A stretch of DNA of 64,000 nucleotides from Hippophae tibetana (taxonomy: Eukaryota > Streptophyta > Magnoliopsida > Rosales > Elaeagnaceae). The translations under genes were made by a program, and so were the position numbers. The stretch spans positions 106,650,398 to 106,714,397 of the forward strand of contig CM072810.1 of assembly GCA_037013495.1 (NCBI GenBank). Reading direction: 5' to 3'. Positions 11,769 through 23,920 of this stretch are shown here, piece by piece (position 1 is the first letter of the stretch; every line of letters starts with the position of its first letter). The notes beneath the pieces are model-generated. The model was not told the DNA's origin. It did not search any database and was given only the letters and a program-made list of their open reading frames with translations.

Positions 11769-12244
11769 ATGAATCTACAACAAGTGGCAAAATGTGATTT
11801 GTGGAAATAGATGGCATAGTGTGCTTCTAGATGGAGCAAACGAATAACGTGATGAAATGTGTCATAATCGTTTGACTGAGCTTAAACTCAAATTGAATGT
11901 CGTGTCAACATGTGGGTTAGCACTACATCATACTACACACACAATGATATTTGATTGGTTGTCTCTGCTAGTGTGGCATCTGTATGGCTTACCGAGTGAG
12001 TTATTGTGTTTGCATGACGTACACTTGGTAGCTTTTGATTGGACCTACATTAAGAATTCATAAAAATTTCATAAAAATTTCAAAAAAAATTCAAAAAAAT
12101 TCAAAAATTATATTTTTACCCCTTTTTACTATAAAGCTTATATTTTAAAAATTTTAACCCCAAAAATACCAATTATTGACTAAAACGAGAAAACATAAAG
12201 TAAAAAAGTGAATTAATGACTATACTTCATAGATTTATTAATCA
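11769..12244 (-). repeat. Remnant of gypsy LTR (family also at 44555, 51848, 58943, 62589)
   Basis: Matches the right-hand third of the gypsy LTRs at 58943-60384 and 62589-64000, including 'atgaatctacaacaagtgg', the cttaaactcaaattgaatg block and the terminal 'catagattt..taatca'. Its left part is missing because the Athila-like array was inserted here; the rest presumably lies beyond the left window edge. It is oriented minus, as its TG end (TGATTA) is on the right. The short frames inside it are not genes. Confidence 0.8.
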
Positions 12245-12660
12245 TCCCCAATATTTTGGCAGAGGATTAGGATTTAAAGGTCAATTTTTTTCTAACCTTG
12301 TATTTTCCAAAATTCACCCCAAGTGGATCTTTTTATTGGATAACCCCGTCCGCGAGAATTTTTACAGAGAAGCCAAAGTAACTAAAAATCTCCCTATGCT
12401 CTAAACTACTACATCTACCATGGTTGGAACTCAAGCTGACAAAATGTTGAGACTAACTAATGAAATTTTCCTACAGAATAACCTCATACCAATACATAAA
12501 GAAGGACAAAAAAGATGTGAGAGAAGGAAAAAAAAAGAGAGAAAAACAAAAAAACAAAAGAGGAAACATGAAAAAAAAAACAAATGTATCCAAAATTGAT
12601 ACATGGTGATTATAGTTATTAGCATAACCATCCCCGTCCGTCCTTGTATACATTAATAAT
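12245..12660 (+). other. Unassigned segment with a short open frame
   Basis: Between the LTR remnant and the AT-rich intergenic DNA. A plus frame from about 12240 encodes YFGRGLGFKGQFF...REAKVTKNLPML, then after a stop TMVGTQADKMLRLTNEIF and a Lys-rich tail. It has a more coding-like composition than its surroundings, but I recognise no family. It could be a degraded exon or transposon piece. The Lys-rich part is only an A/G-rich tract. Confidence 0.25.
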
Positions 12661-14057
12661 AATATCTTTCATATATAGAATTTTATTTTTTACCCATATC
12701 TAAACATTATAAATTTACCCATATCTAAACATTATAAATATTTAAAGATGTTTAATGCATCTTTATAAATACATCAAACATATGTTTATTTAACATTTTG
12801 AACATATTTTTTTCTTTTCTTTTTTCAATATATAATTCTCACTTTTATTTTATAATTTGAATATTTTTTAATCTTTATTTTTATGAAAAAAAAATATATA
12901 TTCAAAATGGATGAGAATAATAAATATATGTTTTTTTTATATATAGAGATTAAAAAATTAGACTAGTTAGCCAAAGAACTTGTGGCTTTACATTATGTAG
13001 CACACTTGGATATATATATAAGTTCTGAGATTCAAGTCTCGGTTATGGATAATTGAGTAGTATAATTATTTGAAAAAAAATGAAATTATTTAAATAAATG
13101 GGTCATACATGAAATATAGCCTTTTATAAGTGAAATTATAAGTGAGGATTCTAATCTTGGTATTTTCCTAAAATATAACTACGTATTAGGTATACTAATA
13201 TTATTTTGGAAAAACAATTTTATAACAAATTTAAAATTTTATCATAAAAATAATATTATTTATGTCTACTTCATATATTTTTACTATAAAGAAAAACTCA
13301 TCCCATAAATAATAAGTTAAATTACGTCTATTTGGATGCGACTCATGTTAAACTCTGATTAATTAGAATTGTTTAATATTAAATTATAATCAATTAAATT
13401 ACATTTAATATTATTAGGGAATTAATTTCATTATAATAAATTTTAAATGTGTTATTTTATGTATTTTATTTTATTTTTAAGCTTTTAGTAGAGAATACTG
13501 ATCATTTTTTCATGTTGGATGATCCCTAATAAATATGTGGCAAATTATATATTAGTTTATACATAAATATAATTAAATTATTCTTAAAATAATATTTAAT
13601 TTGTGCATAGATTGTACATATTTATTTATGTAAACTCTGTAAATGATCATATATAGTGTACATGTATATATATTATAAATACAACTTATGTATAATTAAC
13701 TTATTATTTTAAGATTAATTATGTCATGTATATATTATAAATGTTATTTAAGGTTGAAAATTATGATATAATTACACTTTATAATATGTAATTTTGTGCA
13801 GACAGATGGGATCTTGTAGTATGACATGTAAATTGAAAGAGTATTTTTATATAGTTGTATCACAATTATAATTAATGTAATTTTTTTAAATATAATTAGA
13901 TAAATTTAAATATATTTATCAATAATATTATATCATGTAATTTATCATAGATTTGTTATAAATATACTTTTAAAAGATAGAAATTATCCCATCTTGGAAT
14001 AAAAAATGTTCTCCGTTGGAAAAAAGCAAAACAAAGAATGGACGAAAAAAAAGTGTT
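12661..14057. other. AT-rich intergenic DNA
   Basis: No gene seen. It holds a two-copy tandem repeat of about 25 bp (tttacccatatctaaacat, 12688-12738) and a possible decayed SINE at 12960-13080. Confidence 0.6.
12960..13080 (+). repeat. Possible tRNA-derived SINE remnant
   Basis: A tagccaaagaact segment resembles a pol III A box. About 60 bases later gattcaagtctcgg resembles a B box (GGTTCGANTCC), with an AT-rich tail following. Both boxes are degenerate and I could not define ends or duplications, so this is tentative. Confidence 0.25.
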
Positions 14058-14465
14058 ATGGACACAAATGTCCAACTTTTAACTAAAATTATACATTTTA
14101 AATACCCCATATTTTTGGTTTAGGGGAATTAATATAAGAATTCTGTAAATGGTGGTATGAATAAAAAATATATAAAAAAAGCTTGAACATGAGAGCATTT
14201 TTAGTAATAATAATAAAAAAAAAAGGCAAAGAAACTAATTGATGTGACCTATAAGAGATTGTAGTGTTGTTTTCTTAAACACGTTAACAGCAATATCCCC
14301 ATCAACACGCCTATGTATTTTATAAATTTTAATTTCCATGGAGACTAGAATTGGATGATTGTCAACAAAGTAAAATTACTTTATTGACTATGAAAGAATA
14401 ATAGGTTTATTTAGGAAGTTTCTTTTTGTACTAATCTTCCACGATAATGAATTAATAATAATGAT
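14058..14465. repeat. Dispersed duplication, copy 1 (copy 2 at 61243-61690)
   Basis: About 400 bp starting 'tgtccaacttttaac' and running through 'cttaaacacgttaacagc' to 'aatcttccacg'. It matches 61243-61690 closely. Copy 2 has about 45-50 extra bases after 'gactagaat'. I see no terminal repeats or coding potential in either copy. Confidence 0.85.
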
Positions 14466-14643
14466 TGTTTTAGGGATTTTGTCCGGTGAAATGAAGTAGT
14501 TTAAAAAATGGCTCATTCTTAATTTAATTTAAAAATAATCAAATTACAACTTTTAACCGGTAATTCATCACAAATTTTCTTTTTCTGCTTTCTTTTTATA
14601 ATTCTTCGGTCCACTTTTTTCTTATTCGTCTTCTTTTCAAAAT

Positions 14644-14827
14644 TGTTAGAAATACTTTACTTAATAATTGTATTTTATTCTGTGTTTCAAATAAATACAC
14701 ATGGTTCCTTTATATAAGAATTACAAGTAAACTAGATATGTCTAAAGTAATTAAATATAGATATTTCTAAAGTAAGTAGATATACAGATATATATATACA
14801 TAATATGTTACTAGATATACATTAACA
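14644..14827 (-). repeat. Copia 3' LTR (184 bp)
   Basis: In element orientation it starts TGTTAATGTATATC and ends TATTTCTAACA. It is the same length as, and similar to, the plus-strand LTR at 29766-29949. It is directly preceded (minus strand) by the purine-rich tract TTGAGGGGAC at 14828-14837. Confidence 0.85.
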
Positions 14828-15185
14828 GTCCCCTCAATGTCAAGTGGATGTGAGACCAACTTGAGGTTGTCAACCAAATTACGAATACGTCCTTTGAGAA
14901 GTGTCTTAGTGAAGATATCTGCAAGTTGATCGTTGGAGGAAATGGAGAAAAACTTAAGAGCACCATGGACAAGATGAGAGCGAATAAAGTGACAATCAAT
15001 CTCGATGTGTTTAGTCCGTTCATGGAAGACATCGTTGTGAGCAATATGAATGACACTCTGATTATCACAATAAAGAGGAGTAGCAGAGGATGTGGACACA
15101 CCCAAATCCTTAAGAAGCCATTGTAGCCAAAAAAGCTCATATGTGGTATCAACAAGATGTCTCACGATAGGTGTGAGGCTCATTG
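14828..15185 (-). pseudogene. pol: Copia RNase H, C-terminal part
   Basis: The minus strand encodes TTYELFWLQWLL, LYCDNQSVIHIAHNDVFHER, TKHIEIDCHFIRSHL and LADIFTK, the C-terminal half of Ty1/copia RNase H. It begins abruptly next to the pre-RT linker (THLLNYHCYTTLATLNEPHTYRE) in a different frame, which shows that RT and the first part of RNase H have been deleted at about 15150-15185. Confidence 0.85.
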
Positions 15186-16490
15186 AGTGTAGCAAGGGTA
15201 GTGTAACAATGATAGTTAAGTAAATGTGTAGGAATGGATCTTACTCGGGTTGAGTGGCGAGGTGAAATGTCTTGTGGAGGATCTTCAGGCGGAACAAGAG
15301 CAGAAGACCTATGTTCAAGGTGGGGTAGCTCGTTATCAACATGTTCTTCTACAACCTGTCTAGGATAATCATAAAAAACATCTGAAGATTGAATAGTGAA
15401 GTCCATAGGTAGATTAGGAGTATCTTTAGAAGGAACAGAAGACTCATTTGGAAAAATTTCAAAAACATTTGAATTAGTTAGGGAAGAACAAAAGTGAGAA
15501 AGTTCAACAAATAAACAGTGTTCCCAAAAAGACAACATTTCGGGAAACACGAAGACGATGTGAGACAGAATCATAGCATCGATACCCTTTGTGAGTTTCA
15601 CTGTAACCAAGAAAACAACAAAGTCTAGATCGAGGCTCAAGTTTGTTGTGTTCATGAGGCTGAAGAAGAACGAAACAAGCATATTCGAATGAACGAAGGT
15701 AATGATAGTCCAGAGATGACCCAAAAAGGCGCTCATACGGAGTCTGATTATGAATGACAATGCTTGGAATGCAATTAATGGCATGAACAGCATGAAGAGC
15801 AGCTTCACCCCAAAATGGGGTAGGAACTTTGGCAGAAAGAAGAAGAGAACGAATAGTGTCAAGAATATGACAAAGTTTTCTTTCGGCTCGACCATTTTGT
15901 TGAGAGGTTCCTGGACAGGTGAGATGATGTACAGTGCCATAGGAGTGTAACAGAGCTTGAAAAGCATTTTGAGTATATTCAAGAGCATTATCAGATCAAA
16001 AAGTTTTGATATGTTTGGAGAATTATGCTTCAACCATTTTTGCAAAGTTACTATATATTGGTAAGATTTCAGAACGAGATTTCATTGGAAAGATCCAACT
16101 ATAACGAGAATAATCATCAATAAAAACAACAAAATATCGAGATCCACCAATACTAGTAATAGGAGAAGGTCCCCAAATATCAGAATGAATTAACTCAAAA
16201 ATACTATTATAGATAGATTTACTATTATTGAAAGGTAAAGCTGGCTGTTTTCCTAACTGACATGAAGTACAATCAAAATTGTCTTTGGACACAGAACCCA
16301 ATAGACCTTTAGAAGCTAACTGTTGTACCCGAGTGGATTAGGCATGACCAAGACAAGAATGCCAAAGTGCAAGAGAAGGTAAGGAAGAAACTACAGCAGT
16401 TGCAGCAACAATAGAGGCAAAAGCAACAGGTGGAAGATGAAGATTGTTTACGGGAAACATGCGCTCGACCCTAGGACCGATCCTAAGCTC
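15186..16490 (-). pseudogene. pol: Copia GAG-pre-integrase and integrase
   Basis: The minus strand reads LALWHSCLGHA, a stop, then STRVQQLASKGLLG and CTSCQLGKQPALPF (zinc-binding HHCC end), then the integrase core LIHSDIWGPSP, RYFVVFIDDYSRY, SDNALEYTQNAF and QQNGRAERKLCHILDTIR, so all three D, D, E catalytic positions can be seen. C-terminal EYACFVLLQPHEHNKLEPRS and LCCFLGYSETHKGYRCYD follow, then a frame-shifted tail ending in the acidic/Pro-rich linker before RT. Interrupted by stops near 16020, 16000 and 16340 and by a frameshift near 15520. Confidence 0.87.
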
Positions 16491-16928
16491 TTTCCCCGTC
16501 CTCGGATCCTACACAATACACCCAGAATAGTCAAAAATAAGGCGATATCCTAGTTCAGCTAATTGTCCAACCGAGCATAAATTATAGGATATGTCAGGTA
16601 CATGGAAAACCCCAGGAACAGAGAGGGTAGAGGTCAAAACAAAACCTAAACTATTCCCATGAATGGTGGAACCATTAGCTATATGAATATTAATAGGATG
16701 TGGTGCAGGGTCAAGTTTGGAGAATAAAGATGAGTGAGGTGTCATGTGATTACAACATGTAGAGTCAAAAGGCCAAGTTTGAGACTTACCGTGCAAAATT
16801 GAGAGAGTATTGGAAAGAGATGCATTACCAGCCATTTGAACAACCTGAGTTATGATCTTCTGTAGTTCAGTGGAGGAGAGGTTGATAGTGGATCCAGAAG
16901 ACTGGGACTCTATTGAACTAGAAGGCAT
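16491..16928 (-). pseudogene. pol: Copia protease region
   Basis: The minus-strand frame contains WPFDSTCCNHMTPHSSLF, corresponding to the copia protease site DSG.(S/C).HMT. The Gly after DS is Thr here, a damaging change. It is followed by IHIANGSTIHG and VPGVFHVPDISYNLCSVGQL, typical of the protease to pre-integrase stretch. It ends at a stop near 16509, after which the same frame continues with DPRTGKE. Confidence 0.83.
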
Positions 16929-17385
16929 CAGCGAAGTAGGCTCAGTATTAGCAACAACAGTAGTAGATTTGTTGCGACGGTAACAAGTCTCAATAGTGTG
17001 GCCATGACGCTTGCAATAATTGCATAACCATTTATTGCTCTACCTGAGACGATTGTAAAAGCCAGAGGAATCACCTGATTGCTGAGTTTGCTCAATGGTA
17101 GGAGCAGGAGGAGTAATAGCAAAAACATTGAACTTATTATGGGCTTGAAGGGTTGCAAGTCGATCTTCTTCTCTAACCAACTCATTTACAGTAGTATCAA
17201 GAGAGGGAGAAGGACTACGATTAAGAAGCTGACCTCGGATGGGCTCAAAGTCCTTCTGGAGTGACATCAAGAACTCATAGAGACGAAATTCATCCCTAAC
17301 TATAGCATATTGTTGAGCATCTGTTGAGCATGCCCAAACTGGATCACAAAGGTCAATTTAGTCCCAAACTAAGTCACTCATATTG
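16929..17385 (-). pseudogene. gag: Copia gag, C-terminal part
   Basis: The minus strand encodes IVRDEFRLYEFLMSLQKDFEPIRGQLL and SPSPSLDTTVNELVREEDRL, the UBN2-type copia gag core, then the zinc knuckle CNYCKRHGHTIETC (CX2CX4HX4C, about 16984-17026). A stop separates the two near 17041. The N-terminal half of gag is absent: the sequence changes at about 17385. Confidence 0.85.
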
Positions 17386-17858
17386 GGATCGTTATTTTTT
17401 TTACCGTTCCATTCCATTATTATGACCGTTATTTTTTTTATCATTCCATTCCATTTCTATCCACCCAGACTGAGTCTTACGGAACACTATTATTGTGTGA
17501 ACATTTTTTTCGTGAACGTTACACACACGTTAATTTTTTTTGCTATAAAAAAGGGTCATAACTCTTAGTTTTACACAACTTAGAAATTTCTCTTCGTAGC
17601 AAACCCAAGAAAAAAATATACAAAATTGTTTTTCATTTTTTCGAGCTACATAAATATTTTAGAGGTGTAGCATCCGGACTCCATCAGTGCAATGAAACAC
17701 CGAGATAGAAAAAAGATTCTGGGTTGTTTTATCCTAGAGACGACAAGACAATGTTTGTTTGCATAACTTTTAGGCAAAACTGTGAAACGTCTTAAAAAGA
17801 GCGACCTAGTCTGGGACTCAATCCAAACAGTATTTTTCAATATATCGATAATATTATT
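17386..17858. other. Unclassified repeat-like DNA left of a solo LTR
   Basis: Contains repeated 'accgttccattccatt', a TATAAAAAAGG box near 17545 and a leader-like stretch, so it may be part of another LTR. The sequence continues after the solo LTR at 18282. No gene recognised; the minus-strand frame at 17646-17840 has no family resemblance. Confidence 0.35.
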
Positions 17859-18276
17859 TGTTGAAAATCATCACCAACATAATAATTAAAGATGTAGAGA
17901 AATAAATGAAGTGGTTGAAGGATGTAGAGAAATAAATGAAGTGGTTGAAAGATGTAGAAAAGATAAGTGTGTAGATAATATTTGTGTGGTTAGGATTATT
18001 TTTTAGTTTTATATTTGTGTGGTATAGATTGCATGGTGAGAACTATAAATAGCCTACCTTGCATTTGGTTTAATCATTCAATCAAAAACAAATAAGTCTT
18101 TGTATTATTAGTTTGAGTGTAAGTTGAGAGCTTTCTCTTTGAGTGTTTATATTTCTCTTCAATTTGTGAGTTGCCTTTAAAAGATGTTATAGTGGATATA
18201 ATACAAGTAATTTGTTTACTTGTTTAGATCTAATATTAATAAATTTAGAGTTATTTATTATAAATTTTACTCAACA
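17859..18276 (+). mobile_element. Copia solo LTR with perfect TTATT duplication
   Basis: 418 bp starting TGTTGAAAATCA and ending TTTACTCAACA, flanked on both sides by TTATT (17854-17858 and 18277-18281). It is the same family as the LTRs of the element at 42428-48976. It has a TATA box (ctataaatagcc, near 18043) and an internal short tandem repeat (gatgtagagaaataaatgaa). No internal region is present, so it is the product of LTR-LTR recombination. Confidence 0.92.
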
Positions 18277-18281
18277 TTATT

Positions 18282-18720
18282 CATATCTTGTTTTTACATA
18301 CACAACAAACAATGAAATCATAGAAACAAATCCTCGTATGCAAACTCATAATTCTGTAACTTCTATACAACTTGTGTAAAAAAATACTATGATTTCTGTT
18401 TTAATGTGTTTGATTGATCTTGACTTCTCTCGTTTAAAAAAAATCATAATATTTTGTCAACATACTTTAGCTTCCAATTCAATATTTACACAAAAACTTA
18501 GCTAAGGTGACTATTCTTGCTGGTTCTAAAGCAACGAAGAAAAATACCAAAGCAACGTTGAAAGCTTGTTCTCACCAAAGATGGAGATTTGTGATATTTG
18601 GTTTCAACAGCTTATCATATAGGCGCATGTACTGGATTAAAGCTCAATCACAAGAGACAAGAACAAGAGTAAGTAGGAAATTCAGTTCACATTATCACGA
18701 AATTGTAGTAGCCCTCTAGA
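18282..18720 (+). other. Unassigned segment
   Basis: Less AT-rich than what follows. It carries a short plus frame (18507-18719) with no recognisable motifs. It may be the continuation of the interrupted repeat at 17386-17858. Confidence 0.2.
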
Positions 18721-21700
18721 ATGAGATATATACATCGAGATTGACATCTCATTATTTAATGTGCCTCCAATGAGTTACTATGTTCAGGATGTACATCGTA
18801 AAATAAAATAATATTATTTAGTTTTTATAATTTTAACTTAATTATTATAACAATAATAGTTATTAATAAAAGTTAAGTATATTTTTTATTTTTTATTTTG
18901 CAGTGAATTATTGAGTAAAAAATACCTAAACATTAAAATTTAATGGGATATAATGACACAAAGTGAACTATTGTGTTAAAAATAATATTAAAAAATTGAC
19001 AGAAAATGAAATAAATTAGTTTACTTCTAATAATATTTCTATGTGAGTATTTTTAATATAAATTTATGCAATTTCATTTATTTTAAAAAATAAAATGAAT
19101 TGAGGTAAGTTACTAAAAAATTAAAACTATTGATTTAAAAGGAAAAAAGGAAAGAAGAAGAAGAAGAAAAAATGAAGTATGATACACTTCATCCAATAAA
19201 AGTGTAGATAAACGTATACAAGTTGCATTTGTTTGAATGGAAAGAAAGGAACGATGAAATTAACTTAGACAAAAAAATTAAGTAGCAGTTTGCATGATTG
19301 AAGCGAGGAGGCTAACAAGGGAGCAAATATCCAACAAAGATAAGACGCTCGTTTTTAAGTTATGTCACATAAAAATTATTACAGGTAACAATTCATGTGA
19401 TTCTTATTTATATTTTTAAAAATGGTTATGATATTTTTAATTTATTTATTTACATGTGAATTTATCATTTTTCTTATGATAATAATTAGAATAATAATAA
19501 ATTATATTTATATAAGATGATATCATAAAAACTAAAAAATTAATCATTTAATATATATTACAAAGTCCGAGACAAAAAAAATAACTAACACAATATTAAC
19601 CCAAAACCACATAGGTAAAATAATAATTGTATTAAATAAAAATTCTAATGAACTCATTTATTTAACACAAAATATTTTTTGATATAAATAAAACTAATCA
19701 TATTTAGTAACCTAAATTTACGTGATCATTTTATTATTATTGTTGTTGTTGTTATTTATGAATGTATTGATTGAAAGAATTAATATAATTTTTGGAAAAA
19801 TTTAATACATTTAGTATTATAATGATACTTTAAAAAATAAAAATACATAAAAAAAATATCCATACGTTCAAACAAAGCAAATAATAATTACATTATTTAT
19901 TATTATTATTATTATTAATCTTAGTTTTCTTGTTTTTTCTCTTTTATATCTTCTTTCACCTAAATCTCCAATTTCTAAATCATATCCCTTATTTCCTCTT
20001 TTATACTCTTCATCAATATTCTTTCTTTACACATCAATAATTATAATTCAAAATAAATATTTGGATTTAAATAAATTGATTTTTTTTTTAAAAGAAGACG
20101 TAAAATACGTGAATTTGTAATATCTATGATACAATGGACAACTATACCCCTAATCTATATTACTCTTGTTTTATTCTTTTACCTAACTATCACAAATTTA
20201 TTAAAGTCAAATGAAGTAATAGTATTATCAAGCGCATGATACATACGCATCCCAAACTAGTTTTGGTAAACGTCTTCGTAAATTGGAGTACAATTTCTCT
20301 ATTTGACAGTTGTCAATATATACAACAAACATGTGGTTTTTTTAGAATATAATTTTGAAAATATCTATATGTATATATCACAAAATGTTGATTTTTATGT
20401 ATATATTTTTAATTTTGTATATAACTTATTATTTATAGTATGAATTACGTCAACATTTATATAAAATAACCAACTTTAATTATTCATAAATTTTTTACAT
20501 ATAGTAATTTATATTATATAGATATCTCAAAATTAAAAATAATTATTTTTTTCTTAATGCAAAAATAATATCAATCATAATATTTTAGCATTGTATATGA
20601 TATCCTATGTTATATTTGAGTCATATTTATAATATTTAAATAAAAAAATCAATTTAATTAATCAAATATTATTATTCTTTAGTATCTTTAATGTTGTTAC
20701 AAAATTTTAAAAATATCTATAAATTTTATGATTTTCATAAAAAATTTAAATATCTATCAATAATTAAAGTATTATCGATATTTTTATAAAATTGAATTCT
20801 CAATTTTTGGATCCATGTTGATTTTTGCGTCCATGCTTAGAAGTAGTGTATAAAAACGCCTTGAACATTTTATTTGTCTCATACAAGAAAATTAATTAAC
20901 TTTCCTTTCAGTTTTATGAGATCATCACAATATTCAATAATGCTCTTTATAAGTCTTCAAAAATATATTTTTAAATGCCTTTTTTCCTTGTTGCTAAGAG
21001 ATATACTCCTTTTAATTAGTTTAAATGTTGCAAATTATAACAATTAGATAATAAACATGTCTAAATTGTTAAAATTAAAAAACTTAGTGTCCTATATGAA
21101 CTCACTCATTTCCCCACCAGCCACTCAACTCATGTATAGAAGTATGCTATGAAAAAAAAATTATAAGTGAAACCTAGTTATAATAACAGCTTGATTTTTG
21201 TGAGAAGAATTATTAAACAATAAAATCACTACAATAAATCAAATAATCATCAATTTTTTATGATACATATTATGGTATACCAAAAATGACAAGAGAACTA
21301 ATAGACTCACAAATTTTTATGTCACAATTTAGATCACCAAAGTTTCATGATGAGGGTTAAATGTAGAAGGATTTCAAATATGATAAAAATTTCGAACATA
21401 CCAATACCAAATATTCGAGGCCCTCTATATCTTATATATAAAAAATGGATTGTTATGTACTTTTAGGTGTCAAATATATCTTACATAGAACAATTATCTT
21501 TTATAATAAAGTATCAACGTACAACACTCATAATACTATCTAGGAGAGGAATACAAACTACTAATTAAATCTAAAATTGATTCAAAACAATAAATCATGA
21601 TTAAGTAAATAATGTTTGAGATTTGGAACCTATGAATCCTAACCACTCTACATGTAAAATCAAATATCATTGAACATTTTTTTCTATTGAATTGATTGGC

Positions 21701-23639
21701 TACATATTCTTAAATACCTACGAATATTTGTCGGGCGTTATTTTAATAATGTCCAAATAATCATATTGTCATACTATTTCATTCATACATAAAATATGAT
21801 TACAGATCACGTATCACATGTCATGCATTCATCAGACAACTGTAGTATTTCAATTAATGTAATAATAACTTCATAATTAATTCAAAAACTTGTTTTTTAA
21901 ATAGAGTATAAATCTCAAATCATATAATTATTGGCTAAACAATCAAAACATTAAGATGAAATTATTATATCAACAAATATATAAAAATGATCATTAAAAT
22001 ATATAAGCACATAAAAGTTATAAAAATGATGAAAAAAAGAATTAGATCAAACTTTGACAAAGAATCCAACTGCTTTTTTCCCTTACTAGCTATTTAATTG
22101 CCACCTTAGCTTTGTTCTACTTGCTCTTCTATGCTTCTTTAATTATCTATGTTATTTCTTAATTGTTAGTTCTTATTTATGGCCTCTTAATGATATTTAA
22201 ATAAGTTAAAATATGTCCTAATCCGTTTAGGATTCGTATTAACTGTAATCCAATAGTTGAGATTAAAAGTTAAGACTTCAAATTTGGGCTAATGTGTCAA
22301 AATCTTCTCCGTTCAATCAATCAAGACTTTGTTCGATCAATCTAAGTATGTCATTGTTCAACTCGAGGGCCCTTGATTGATCTACTTATGCTTAATCGAT
22401 CAATACCATTCTCGATTGATCTAACTCTCTTTTGCTATTCCTAGGCATAATGTGATGTTTTCTCAAACAATCTATCGATAGGTGGCTCGATTTATCGAGC
22501 CTTGTTGATCGTAAATTTTTTCAATTTTCTCTCTTTTGTTTCATTTGATATCTTTTCACCTAGATTACTATAGTTAAACATAAAATAGATATTTTTAATA
22601 ATATTTATCTCAAAATAAGACAAATAGTTAGTTTGAAGTGGTCAAATAACTCTACTTTTGTAGGGTTATCATGATCTACGTACTTAATTCTTTTATTGTT
22701 CTTAATACAAAGCTAAACTCTAATAAACTAGATATTAAATACTACCACGATATGAACAACATATTCATAAACATGTTTTCTCAATGATTGTATATTTTTA
22801 TGATTAAAAAATATATATAGCTATCAATCAACATACCATTAACGAAAAGGTATTTAAGGTTTTTAACAAAATAATGCATATATGTAAGACTTGTAAATGA
22901 TGTCATTCAATGTACTATAAAACCTGAAAACAAGTAAAGCTATTCTACCATCTCAAGTCAATGACTACAACTTTGATAGGTTTCTTTGGACTTTCACTCG
23001 TTCAAGTTCTTAATGGTTTATTTCATCTCTTATCTCATAGATGAACATCAAGGTATGTAAAAAAAATGTCATTATTAGAATTGGATCTAATTGGAAGAGT
23101 ACATGTTATAATTATAGAGTAAAAATATATTTGAAATTAAGTGAATAACTTTTCCATCATAATTAAAAGGATAAATAAATAAGTAAATAAATAAATAGAA
23201 ATATAAAAATGGCTAATATAGTCGACGGCCGGTCGTATCGACAAGAATATCCGGGCAATTAAAACATTAATTCATATATTGCTTGCGCTACTACTTTCTA
23301 AGACAGCTTCATTTATAACCATTAAAAAACATGTATATATATAGTCTATATATAAGACGCAAAAGTAAAGACAAATTTTGGAAGTTGCTTGGTAGTTATT
23401 AGCCATATTATGAATCCAAGAAAGCTCCATCTTAGTTTTTTATTCATTTTTAACACTGACTTGCATCCAAAGTGATTGAATAAGAAGGATGGTGACAATC
23501 GGTCCAGGTGTATTTGGATTTTATTTATTTTTAATAGAAAACGAAACCAAAACCTCTTTTTACGATAACTTATTTTTAATGACACAATTAATATCGTAGT
23601 TATCTATTGATTTAAAGAATCAGATTCAATTCTCTCAAT
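18721..23639. other. AT-rich intergenic DNA
   Basis: About 5 kb with no gene, LTR or terminal repeats that I can support. It contains short ATT microsatellites (near 19735 and 19890) and a stretch at 22290-22510 dense in ATCGAT/GATCAA-type motifs resembling the block at 61910-62040. Confidence 0.6.
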
Positions 23640-23920
23640 TAGGGGTGTTTATGATCCAATTTGATTCGATTTTAGGTCAAAAAAATTTAATCAGATTATT
23701 TGATTATTAAAAATATTAAATCAAATAGTTTGATCCTATTAATAATATATAAATATAATAAAGTTAATAATATATTTTTGATTAAAATATGATAAATTTA
23801 ATTAATAATTTATGAGAAATAATATGAAAATTTTAATATATTATTAAATAGGTTTGATCGGCTTAAAAATTAATATAATTGAACCGTATCATTTGAAAAA
23901 CGATTTTAATAGATAACTAT
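23640..23920. repeat. Possible fragment of a hAT-like MITE
   Basis: Begins 'taggggtgtttatgatcc' and continues with repeated 'tttgat' and 'aaatcaaat' motifs, a composition typical of short non-autonomous hAT elements. No matching right end or 8-bp duplication could be found. Confidence 0.25.

Larger units (their letters stand above)
14644..17385 (-). mobile_element. Truncated Ty1/copia element, RT deleted
   Basis: Minus-strand copia element reading right to left: gag (5' part missing), protease, GAG-pre-integrase, integrase, RNase H end, polypurine tract and 3' LTR. The reverse transcriptase domain is missing between integrase and RNase H, and gag stops at about 17385 with no 5' LTR. Numerous stops and frameshifts occur. 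A second LTR of this family is at 29766-29949. Confidence 0.88.

Noticed and set aside
14926..15126. Plus-strand frame over the copia RNase H
   Set aside because: It is the antisense of a clear RNase H coding stretch.
18507..18719. 70-residue plus-strand frame
   Set aside because: No recognisable motif or supporting context; kept only as part of an unassigned segment.
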